Shown here in pieces: positions 54,201 through 64,000 of a DNA stretch of 64,000 nucleotides. Location of the stretch: assembly GCF_048544455.1 (NCBI RefSeq), contig NC_133526.1, positions 11,548,001 through 11,612,000 of the forward strand. The letters are read 5' to 3'. Source of the DNA: Silene latifolia (lineage: Eukaryota > Streptophyta > Magnoliopsida > Caryophyllales > Caryophyllaceae). Both the position numbers and the translations under genes were made by a program. The notes under the pieces were generated by a model that was not told the DNA's origin, made no database searches, and saw only the letters and a program-made list of their open reading frames with translations. The stretch's first letter is position 1, and every line of letters starts with the position of its first letter.

Positions 54201-57200
54201 ATGGATGGAAGGAGGATATCGGCGAGCCCTAGGCCTTGCACATTCCGTCGAGTTGTGGCGAAGAAGCGACCGCGAGGAGGCGGTCTTGAAGGGTTTGTTA
54301 ATAGCGTCAGGAAATTGCAAAGGAGAGAAATTTGCTCCAAGCGTTATCGTGCATTTAGTATGAGTGATGCCCAGGAACGCTTTCGCAACATTTGTTTGCA
54401 GGTTTTGTTTTTTCCTAATGTTTTTGACTACTTATTATTCCTGTTTTATCGCTTTAAATCTCGAATTATTCAATGCTTAAACTTGATTTGTCATTTTTTG
54501 AGATTGTGTGGCTTGGAATGTGCTCGCATTTGGGATTTTGGTGTTGCTAATGTGGTTGGTTTTAGTTTATGATAGAATTGAATTTGGATAAATATTCTGG
54601 CACGCCTTAATTTCGTGTTTATTTGCTAGTTTAGAAGTATTTTTGTTTGTTGTTTGTGGTGCTAGTATTTGCAGTTTGTGTGTTTTAAGATGCAATCATA
54701 TTTGAGATTGTGGTAGTGCTAATGAAGATGTGTCATGTCTGAAATCTAGTTGGATCTTGATCAAAATTTGGGTGTTCAGTACTAAACATGGCTTGCTCAC
54801 TGTAGATTGTTCTCTCATTGGTGCTTATGCATGAAGAATTAGTAAAATAGGATGAAATTCGGGGGTGTGGTAGTCTCAAATTAGGGCCAACAAGTTGGGA
54901 TTCTATTTTAGGTGATTTTAGCTGCATCATAGGAAAACCTGGTAGTTGTAGTATGATTCTTACCAGAAAATCAGATCTTTGTAGATTTTATTCAGTGATG
55001 GTGGTTGCTGAAAATTTAAGTTAGTTAAAGTATTGTGCTTAATGTAGCATGTTCGACAGATGGTAGCATTATGTTGTGAGTTTCCAGAGCTTGGCTTGTT
55101 TATATTTGGATTTGCTCTGGTATTTTGGTACGCCTTTGCTTAGTCATGTACGCCTTTGATAAGCATGGAATGGTATTAAGATTTGTTGCTTTACTACACC
55201 ATTCTAACCAACGCAATTGTAAAAGCACATGTTTTATACGGAGTATTTATTACCTTGGATACAAACTAGGGTTTGTGGGAGAGAATCAAATATCGCAAGC
55301 AAATGGGGTCATATATTCTCAATGCTGATAAATGTGGAGTTTGTCTTAGACTCGCTGAGAGATTTTTCTGACCATCACCTTCCTTATTTTGTGCTGGGCT
55401 AACCATATAGCTAGCAGCCTAGCAGGGGCTAGCACACCTTCATTTTCTGACCATCACCTTCCTTAGTTTGTCTTGGGTCATTCGGAAACAACCTCTTTGT
55501 GTTGCTAACACAAGGGTAAGGCTGCGTACATCCGACCCCCCCTTACCCCGCAATTTGCGGGAGCCATTGAGGCACTGGGGTAATGTTGTTGTTGTTGTTG
55601 TCGGATATGCCCTTCGCATTGTCGCCATGGGCCTTTGTCGTTTTGGACTCTTGGTGTATCTTGTGCCTATAACAACTAAGCAATGCCCTTGTATCCCTTG
55701 ATCTACTTCTATGAGACCTTTACTTTTTAAGTACGATCTGCAAGTCTATCTCTATGGTAAGCGCTGTAAAGTGTAAAAATTTTATTGATGAAGTTTGTGC
55801 TGTAATGGGCCTTAGCCCTTATGGAGATCTGGGTAGAAATGCTTGGTGGCCCTACAATATTTGTGACCTTAGTATTGCTTGACGTTTGTTGCGTCTGATA
55901 TAGTCATTTTTAGACTTTTCGTTCTCTAGATTACTGCAGGAAAATGAGCCAGTTACATGCTGGTGTGGTCTGTTTTCTTTTCTTCTTTTATAGTTGGGTT
56001 TTGAGTTTGTGACTGATGGAGGATGTTTCATGTTCATTATTCCTGTGGCATTTTTGCGATGAGACCCGGTAACTTGTACTTGGTTTCTAAAAAGATCATA
56101 ATAACATTATCTTGTCAAAACGAGATTGCTTTAAAAGCCAAAACCTTGGTTTGAAGTATTCATAGCCATTGCGAGTACTTAAGCAGGACATCATTTTTTA
56201 TGAATGAATTCGATGAAGACATAAACAGGGCTCCAGCAAATTATTTAGTTTATTGTCCCTATCTTAGTTGTAGACGATGGACAATGAAGACCTAGTTGCC
56301 CACCTTTTTGTACGCCTTTGCTTAGTATTTGATAAGGAAAGAAACATCGAGAATGCGTTTATGGGTTAAAGTTTAGAGGCAAAAAATGAAAAAAATACAA
56401 AGTAAGAGAATGGAAACATGAAGCAAGGTAAGCACAAAAGTGTGAAGAGAAGAAAAGGAAGAAGACATAAAAAATGAGAAAACCATCAAATATAATTACA
56501 AAACGCCTGCTGATCTTTATTTCACTGCATTCTCCACATTTTTCAAAACTTATAAGAGGAATTTTGAAAAGTGGAAGAATGAAGTGGAATGGAGGGATTA
56601 TATTATATCGAACACGGAAACTTGTATAGAAGGTAGTATTACGCCATAGATTGGACATACTGTACTCAGGCCTTAATTAAAGGTATGTAAACAGTGTTTC
56701 CCCATCCCTTCAGTTTATGCTACCTTTATCTCAATGCTACAACATATTGTGTCAGGAAGAGTATGATACACATGATCCTAAAGACCAGTGCCCCACAATC
56801 TTGCCGTTTCTGAGGAAGAGATCAAAAATCATCGAAATTGTAGCTGCACATAATATTGTTTTTGCTCTTGCACAGTCTGGTATATGTGCAGCGTTTAGTC
56901 GAGGTTAGTGGCTAGAAATGTATTGTGACTTCCTTTGATTATCTTAATCTTATACTGAAACGATGTTGATAAGTATTTGAACCGAGATGATACATTTTGA
57001 TTTCAGAAACAAACCAGAGGATATGCTTCTTGAATATCAGTTCAGACGAAGTTATAAGAAGTTTGTTCTACAACAAAAATAATGATTCCCTTATCACCGT
57101 TTCAGTATACGCTTCTGACAATTTCAGCTCTTTGAAGTGCAGAACGACAAGGATCGAGTATGTAACTCTTTCTCTTCTTAAGATCTTATGATTATGAGAT

Positions 57201-60200
57201 TTTCTGTTGGGCGGCTTTCAAGAGAAAGTGAATTGAAAAATAATTTATTAATTGTCTGTAATTCTAATTTTCAACTATGGAAGCAATGAAAACAGTTTTT
57301 CAGTTTGATTTTCTTGCTGAGCAGAATTTCCTTTGTGATATATGGTTTGTGAAAATTTTACAGATACATAAAGAGAGGAAAACCTGATGCTGGGTTTGCT
57401 CTTTTTGAGTCTGAATCACTGAAATGGCCTGGTTTTGTGGAGTTTGATGATGTAAATGGCAAGGTGCTCACTTATTCTGCTCAGGACAGGTAAAGTCTGC
57501 CCATTCACTAGCTGTACTTGCATTTGTGTTATTTTTTTGTCGCCCGTGTAAATTTTAAATGGTGTGTGATGTGCAAACAATGTAGTGTTTACAAGGTCTT
57601 CGACTTGAAGAACTATACAATGCTCTATTCCATTTCTGACAAAAATGTTCAGGAGATTAAAATCAGGTAACTTTCTTAATCCATCTCAATGCACTTTTTC
57701 CTGTTATACTTGTTTATTTCTTTTCTGGCTTGGTGCCTACATTTTTGTTGGTTAATTACCTATTTATCATATCATGTACTCACCTTGTCTTTAAATTAGG
57801 TTCACATCTACTTGGGAATGAGTGTTACGAAATATAGTAAAATACTCCCTCCCATCCACTCTTTTTTTCCTCTTTGAAGTGGACACGGAGATTAAGGGTG
57901 GGGAGTATAATATTGATAAAGATATGGGTGGAGTTTGGTAATTGGAGAGAGGTATGAATAATTAGGATTAAATATTAATAAAGGAGATGAGTGGGGTTTG
58001 GTTATTGGAGAGAGGTAGGAATAATTAGAATTAAATATTAATAAAGGATATGGTGGGATTTGATGAGTGGAGAGAGGTAGGAGTATAATATTAATAAAAA
58101 CTTTCCCAAAAAGGAAAGGGGAAGAAAACCTGAATAATCCGTTTTAGGAAATAGGGAAGAAAAGAGTGGATGGGAGGGAGTAGTTGGTAATGAAATATTG
58201 TAAAGTAGTGAAAAGTGAATGCATGTTTTTGCCGCAATTAGGCACTCGGTTAATGTTGCGGTAATTTTGTCGTGAAAAGTGAATGCCAACTTTCTATTAG
58301 GACAACATTTACCTCAAAAAAATTGAAAGAGAAAGCACGGGAAGTATATGCCTGAGAATCTGAGATGGCCCAAGAAGGAAAGAGTGAACTTTCTTTAAAG
58401 ACAGAGGGAATACATGGTAATTTATCAGTTTGTGTCTGCTCTGCTGTAATAACTTAACAGGACGGTCTTGTATGCTGCCATTTGGTTTCCCTTGTGCCTT
58501 TGGTGTTTTGAGATCATAGGTTAGCTGGTTTACTTTTGTGACCTCACAAAAGTTGGTTCAATGTGCACAATTGTTTTGAAATTGTCATTTACAAAGTTGG
58601 GTCAATGTGCAGCCAGCACAGAAGTTGGGTAAAGAGTAAAGTATAGGTTTTACATGTTCCTGAATCTAGGAACACAAGTTCTTCTTAGAAACAGTCTCAC
58701 AGTGTTTGTGCTGAGAACTGAACTTCCCATTTACCCAAATTACCCATTAATACATTGAATGCAATCCTTATTAATTGCATGTCACGCACTCTTTTTATGC
58801 CATGTGTTCTCTCAGGAGACTTTTGCTGTCAATTGATTGTAGTAATGGTTTTCTCTTTTGATTATAACAGCCCGGGAATCATGTTACTGATATTTACAAA
58901 AGAATCTAGCCATGTTCCTTTGAAACTTTTGTCTATCGAGGATGGTACAGTTCTCAAATCATTCAAACAGCTCATCAATCGAAATAAGAAGGTTGATTTC
59001 ATTGAGCAATTCAATGAGAAGCTTCTTGTCAAGCAAGAAAATGAGAATCTTCAAATTGTTGATGTAAGAAAATATGAACCCTTTCCCTCAAATTTTTTCA
59101 GCAGCTTTTATTATTTTTACCGGCCTAGCTGATAATATCTTACTGGTTCTTACAGGTTCGTAACTCAGAGATAACTGAAGTCAGCAAAACTGACTTTATG
59201 ACTCCATCTGCCTTTATTTTCCTATATGAGAACCAATTATTTCTTACTTTTAGGAACAGAACAGTGGCAGTGTGGAATTTCCGTGGAGAGCTTGTAACGT
59301 CTTTCGAGGACCATCTCTTGTGGCATCCCGACTGCAACACAAACAACATATATATCACAAGTGACCAAGACCTTATCATTTCTTACTGCAAGGCAGATTC
59401 TGAGGACATGTTGCCTGACGCAAATGGTAAAATTTGTGATTTAATCTTTCTCTTCCCTTCCAATGTTACGATAGTAGATTATCACATCTGAATCGTTTTT
59501 TAAGTGATCAGTATGATTAATTACGAAATTCATAGGCCCAAAGACATGCCAGTTGTTGAAAAGACATATACTTTCCTCGTTTCCTTGGTGGAATATTTGA
59601 AGCTGATTTCACTTTGGTGGCCTGTAGTTTGTTATTGTGCCCTCTGATTTAGATGGTTTTCCACTTTGGAGAAATCTTTCCTGTGGTCAAAAGACCATAT
59701 CAACCATGTTACCATCTGACATTATTATATCTTATTCCACAAATATAATGGAGGTTGGAGGCTATAGGGAAAAACTAGACCTGAAAAGCTTACCTGACCT
59801 GAATGCTCAATGACTCGACCCATACCCAACTTACACTCCAACAGAGGATCCGTATTTGACCCGCAACCTTAATTGATCCTAAGGTTTTTTGCTGCAATGC
59901 TGCATACGGGCCATCATCCCTAAATAATAATAAACCCGAAAATGCCCCAAACCCGAAATGACCTGACCCAACCTAACCCGAAATGACCTGACCTGCACCC
60001 GATCCTATTGATCCGTTCGCTGGGGTTTAGTGAAAACTACCGCAGATACCAAGTTCTTATTGGTTTGTTGTATCACATCAGATTTGTTACTAGGAAATAT
60101 TTTGTAGGTGACCAGTGTATTACATTCTTAATTAGTGAAGTTTTAGCGTAATGGAAATGCAAAAATTTCCTTCATTTGATAATATATTAAGATCAATTTT

Positions 60201-60628
60201 CGGATAGTATCATTGATACCTTAAGACCCAAAGTGGAATTAGCTCCATTCAAAGGGGATCAAAGTAGAAAATTTCCATAAGGAAATACTATTGTCATGGA
60301 ATTTGCGTATTTAGGGTTAACTGTGTCTGTTTATGTTTCCTTGTTTTTGCTCTAATGGAAATTTATGAATCATGCAGCGGGTTCGATTAATGTGAGTAAT
60401 ATATTAACTGGGAAATGCCTTGCGAAGATAAAATCGGATAACTGTGCCATTATCGAAGATGAGTGCAGTAGCAGTGGTAGCAGCAGCAAGAACCGAGGAA
60501 GAGTTGCAAGCATAAGGAGCACACCTGGCGAGGCTTTGGAAGACATTACCGCTCTCTTTTATGATGAAGAACGCAATGAAATATATACCGGAAACAAGCA
60601 TGGTCTTGTTCATGTATGGTCCAACTAA
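54201..60628 (+). CDS. Conserved plant WD40/transducin-like protein, 8 exons
   Basis: Exons 54201-54401, 56756-56903, 57007-57157, 57364-57489, 57586-57666, 58871-59063, 59156-59426, 60378-60628. All junctions are GT/AG and keep the frame; total 473 aa plus stop. It starts MDGRRISASPRPC; an in-frame ATG 36 bp upstream is possible but less like relatives. It has a basic N-terminus (VAKKRPRGGG, a possible nuclear signal), then conserved blocks EEYDTHDPKD, TNQRICFLNIS, FALFESESLKWPGF, NRTVAVWNFRGEL and WHPDCNTNNIYIT, ending GNKHGLVHVWSN. It matches a small family of Arabidopsis transducin/WD40-like proteins (AT3G54190 and AT2G38630, from memory). The fold is probably a beta-propeller scaffold; its partner is unknown. 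Intron 1 is 2.35 kb. Introns carry a SINE piece, a Stowaway MITE and a degenerate repeat. A Tat solo LTR lies about 500 bp upstream. Confidence 0.92.
55470..55600 (+). mobile_element. SINE 3' fragment in intron 1 of the WD40 gene
   Basis: Holds TTCGGAAACAACCTCTTTGT, then AAGGGTAAGGCTGCGTACAT, then CGCAATTTGCGGGAG, and ends with five GTT units. This order and the TTG-type tail match plant tRNA-derived SINEs. The tRNA-like head is missing. The sequence CTGACCATCACCTTCCTTA occurs just before it (55448) and 80 bp farther upstream (55368). Confidence 0.6.
57845..58180. mobile_element. Stowaway-type MITE with internal tandem repeat, intron 5
   Basis: 336 bp. Ends CTCCCTCCCATCCACTC and GAGTGGATGGGAGGGAG, TA duplication (57843-57844 and 58181-58182). 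The interior has about three and a half copies of a unit of about 60 bp with TTGGAGAGAGGTA and AATTAAATATTAATAAAGGA. This makes it longer than the usual 150-250 bp. Confidence 0.85.
59790..60015. repeat. Degenerate ACCCGAAATGACCTG repeat in intron 7
   Basis: A run of ACCTGACC, ACCCGAAA and ATGACC words, the same type as at 52925-53100 and 53698-53815 beside the solo LTR. Confidence 0.5.
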
Positions 60629-61362
60629 GTGTTCTATCTTCTCTACATTAGAGCTTACCTTTGAACATTAGAGCACTTTTTCGAGAGTAATCTTTTTTGT
60701 TTTGTTAATATCTCCTACGTCGTACAATCTAATGTTTACCCAACTTGTCGCCTGTTTTTGATTTTTAGGTGTTTTATAATAGTTTTATTTTCTCCCACAA
60801 AAATACGGTATTATTGTGTTTTATTACCGAAGCACGGGCATGGGTTGGCAAAATTACCCAGTAATATACGTAACTTGGTTCGAAACCCGTAAATATGTGG
60901 TGATTGCTTTTCTAGACTAGTTTTTTTAGGGCGGATACCGTATCCTATGTTTGTGTTCCATCATGTTGCATTACTGTTATCGGCTTGGCTTCACGCCTGA
61001 GCCAAGCATTACTGTTATAGACGTAGGATTTATAATTTGTGATTTAAGTTGGTCGGAATTAAGATCAAAATGACTGGTCAGTGGTCAGAAATCCATGGCG
61101 CTCGTCAAAACTACAGTAACAGTTTTACAGTAGAACCATACAAGGAAAACATATACTCATACTAGGAGCAACAAATTGAAGTCGTTTGAAAGAATGAGAA
61201 AACTTTCTGCAGTATACTTTATGTAAAACCAACCACCGTCGTCTTTGGGTTTAATTCCGGAATTTCAACATGATTGATGGTTCAAATTTACCAGATTTCA
61301 AGAGCACTACAGTTTACAGTACATATACTAAAAATGCAAAAGCTAATGGAAAATCATCCTAT
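60629..61362. other. Intergenic space between convergent genes
   Basis: Holds the 3' ends of the WD40 gene and, on the other strand, of MFAP1. No further gene or repeat recognised. Confidence 0.5.
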
Positions 61363-62994
61363 TTAACTTGGCCAAAACTCAAGGCTGCTCCCAGTCTTCA
61401 ATTTTTTGCTTCCCTTCGGTTTTGCAATCGGTCTATTCATGCCACCCATTTTGGCGTTGTACTTGGACCGTAAAGGATCATTGTTTGCCCACCTGCATTT
61501 GTACAAAGCAAGACATCAACACGCTATACAAATAAGCTTAAAATAAGACGCAGCAAACATTAATTACAACGTTATACAAACTGAGAGTCTGATATTAACT
61601 GATTCTCGTCATTCTTTTACCTCCCAAACTTCTACAAGCGATCTGAAGGTGAGGGAAAATGAAACCAGACTTTTATCAATACAATTCTAATGCGAAATTC
61701 TTTCCGAGTACAATCTCCTACAGTCATGCCTACCTTAACCAGAATTTTTACCGCAGTATTTTCTGTACAATGTTCGGGTTGTGTATATCCTACCCTCTTT
61801 GCAAAAGCCTTTCAGATTCAGTCTTCTGGCTTACACCAGTAAATTTTATAGCAGACAATTTTCAGAGCAGTTTACCAACAACAATAATCACGAAACAACG
61901 ACGAGAAACAAAAAGAAAAGAAGAAGAAAGAAAGACACTTACGGAGTGGTCCAATCAGTGGTATCCTCATTAACAAGGTGAGTCCATTTAGTCCTGCCAC
62001 TCCTACCAAAGTTCTTAACCTGCATAACCTTCGGCAAAATACTTTTATTAAGTTTATCATCCCCAGTCGGAGCCGACAAATCCCGCCAATAAATCGCATA
62101 ACTGTCCATGCTACCACCACTACCACCATCAGGATCACTCTGAAAGTATGCACCCTTATGATGATACGTCTGCAGAAACTTCCATTTCTTCTTAGGCGCA
62201 GAACTCGGCTTCTTCCTTTCCTCCTCCGTCATATTCCTCCTAACCCTATCACGCTTTATCCTCGCTATCTCTCTCGCTTTCCAGCTCTCGTATTCCTCCA
62301 CCTCGTTCGTCTCATCATCTGTATCCACATCCCCAACATCTGCCGCCTTCTCAATTAAACTTTCCTGTATCTCATAATCCTCTCGTATCATCTCCACCAC
62401 AATCTGCTTCGTCTCCGGCTTCCTTTCGGCAATCTTCCACTTCTCTGCCTCCACTAACGCCTGCATCACCGCCTCTAACCTCTCCCGCTCCGCAATCGTC
62501 TCCCTCTCATGCTTCAGAACGTAAACAGGCTTCGCCATCGCCCTACGGATAGCTTCCTCCTCCTCCTCTTCCTCAGAATCCGTCTCGTACTCGCTTTCCT
62601 CCTCATCCTCCACCGATGAAACTGCATCCTCATCCTCTTCGCGACGGAGCTTCAACAACCGCTCTCTAATCCTCCCTCGCTTCTCCTCTACCGCGTCCTC
62701 GTCCTCCTCCTCGTCTTCCATGGCCGCGTCATCCTCCGCCGTAGACACTATCTCAGCCTGGCGAATTCTCCGGTGATCGGCGCGGATTTCATCCCGGTCG
62801 ACGGCGCGGGAGTCGGCTAGACGGCGGAGACGGGGATCATCGGCAGAATTGATATCATCGATGAATTTTCGTTTGCGATTGGAGGAGGAAGTTAGGGTTT
62901 GGCGGAGATCAGCGTCTTCTTCGGCTTCTTCAGCCCAATCAGGGGCCTTTCCTCGCCAATAACGATGAATTTTCGTTTGTCCGATCATCGACAT
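61363..62994 (-). CDS. MFAP1, spliceosomal protein, 2 exons
   Basis: Exons 62994-61943 and 61492-61363; the intron 61942-61493 has donor GTAAGT and acceptor ATGCAG and keeps the frame. 393 aa as written. MFAP1 is a B-complex-specific spliceosome protein that binds Prp38 and Snu23 in animals and fungi. Visible: N-terminal TKIHRYWRGKAPDWA; acidic stretches (MEDEEEDEDAVEEKRG, ETDSEEEEEEE); the conserved domain with ERERLEAVMQALVEAEKW and DTDDETNEVEEYESWKAREI; and KKKWKFLQTYHHKGAYFQ. Exon 2 reads WANNDPLRSKYNAKMGGMNR and KPKGSKKLK, then leaves the family pattern: relatives end DWE plus a few residues, but here one G appears missing near 61398, so about ten unrelated residues follow. A TATA (GTATATATAC) lies near 63094-63103. 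It ends 735 bp from the WD40 gene, tail to tail. Confidence 0.9.
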
Positions 62995-63169
62995 GGTGAA
63001 TGAGAAAGAGAAAATTAGGGTTAGGGTTTGGCGGGAGTGAAGATTTTTAAAATTGATTTGGGAAATTAGGATAGATGTTTGGAGAAGAGGATACTCGTGT
63101 ATATATACGAATTAGAAAGTCGGTTAGAGGGTTCAGAATTCAGATGGGCTACCCGGAATCCGTCTCCTA

Positions 63170-63375
63170 AAGTTGTTGAGATCTTACTCAAAGTTGTTGA
63201 GCTATTTTACAAGTATCTTACCCAAAGTTGTTGAGCTATTTTACAAGTTATTGAGCTATTTTACGAAGTTATTGAGTTTAATAATTATTCTGTTAAGCTC
63301 AATAATTTTGTACCATAACTCGATAATTTTGTTAACAAAACTCGACAACTTTGTAACAAAGCTCAACTATATTGA
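63170..63375. repeat. Fold-back array of AAGTTGTTGAGCT-type units
   Basis: The left half has about five direct copies of AAAGTTGTTGAGCTATTTTAC or variants (63170-63285). The right half has the complementary form (ACTCGATAATTTTGTTAACA, then CTCGACAACTTTGTAACAAA) to about 63372. The centre is near 63290. It looks like a MITE-type fold-back made of short repeats, about 100 bp from the MFAP1 promoter. Confidence 0.6.
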
Positions 63376-64000
63376 ATAAAGTTGTATATACACCCAGTTG
63401 TATAATATATTAACTGAATATATCAAATACTCTCTTTTATTTACCACTTTTTAAAGGTTAATGTATTTTATAGTATTTTGTTTCCAAAATTACTAACTTT
63501 GTTTAAGTATTAAAACTTTAAAATTTGGTACCATTGTACTTTTTTAGTGGAAAAAAGATTTGGGTAGACCGCTTTACAAACCCTTCACTTAATAAACACA
63601 CCGTACTTTTTTATCTCTGAATTTTTTACTTTACTTAATCATCTTCAAGTTTACCGGCTTCAATTCCGCCACTCTTCTTCAAATTTTTTGATGCATTTTG
63701 TCTACTAACTTAAGGTGTATATGATGATCGTAGTTAACTATTTTCATTGATTTATTCAATATTTTTTTTAAATTACATTTAGAGCTGTCTAATTGAAAAT
63801 TTAAAATCTCTAATATTAGAAATTTTATCCGTATAAAGTTGATTGTTTCCATTAGTTATAGTAATGAAGTTCACGTCCTTTTTTATTTAATTTCACTTCA
63901 AGAACAAACCCATAAAATCCCTTTTCTAAACCTCAATTTCCTTTTAAAAATTGAAAATTAATTGCGTTCATTTTTTTTTCAACTGAAATAATTTTCATTA
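63376..64000. other. AT-rich intergenic DNA
   Basis: Nothing recognisable apart from poly-T and poly-A runs. Confidence 0.5.

Noticed and set aside
55800-56700. Extra coding exons within intron 1 of the WD40 gene
   Set aside because: The exon 1 to exon 2 junction keeps the family pattern (NICLQ to EEYDTHD) without a gap; short frames here have no conserved sequence.

Overview
The window is repeat-rich nuclear DNA of a flowering plant, most likely a eudicot. The evidence is plant-type LTR retrotransposons (Ty1/copia, Athila, Tat and Tekay-like Ty3), a plant L1-type LINE with a C-terminal RNase H, Stowaway and hAT MITEs, a Helitron-type 3' end, and two intron-containing host genes with clear plant orthologues. 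A Caryophyllales source is possible but is only an impression. Nearly all of 1-53.7 kb is mobile DNA. The only host genes I can support lie in 54.2-63.0 kb.

Layout. 1-1993: AT-rich DNA with a Stowaway MITE and three clusters of snRNA-type USE/TATA promoter modules at a 59-60 bp period. 1994-22383: a 4.9-kb copia element (minus strand, TSD CAACG) that landed in the terminal hairpin of a Helitron-like end. It was split by a 15.5-kb Athila element (2872-18375, plus strand, TSD CCCTA), whose 5' LTR holds a 583-bp hAT MITE with a tRNA-like segment. 24688-32557: a 7.9-kb Tat-type element (Tat-1, TSD GAATG) with gag and protease but no reverse transcriptase or integrase, satellite-like tandem repeats, and an antisense, apparently spliced ORF. 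It sits beside or inside a decayed copia element (to about 34.4 kb).

35445-49515: the most unusual structure. Two small non-autonomous LTR elements (A, 1.34 kb, and B) lie head to tail. They are joined by four bases equal to the unprocessed 2-nt ends of each element, and one shared TSD (AAAAC) flanks the pair. This is what integration of two end-joined cDNAs would leave. B was later hit by a full-length LINE (36885-42522, 14-bp TSD) in one LTR and by a second Tat element (Tat-2, 43929-49180, TSD ATTAC) in the other. The pair seems to sit in the LTR of a decayed Tekay-like element (LTR to 50714, pol relics 51.0-51.9 kb). A Tat solo LTR (53107-53697, TSD AGACC) ends about 500 bp before the first host gene.

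Host genes. 54201-60628 (+): eight exons, 473 aa, a conserved plant WD40/transducin-like protein. Its introns hold a SINE fragment, a Stowaway MITE and a degenerate repeat. 61363-62994 (-): two exons, MFAP1, a spliceosomal protein, with a probable 1-nt frameshift at the extreme C-terminus. The two genes converge tail to tail.

How the parts work together: the autonomous-type elements (copia, Athila, LINE) encode their own replication enzymes, though copia and Athila carry stops or frameshifts. Tat-1, Tat-2, TRIM-like A/B and the MITEs lack them and must have been mobilised in trans. Many frameshifts fall in GC-rich or homopolymer tracts, so some may be consensus errors of the assembly.
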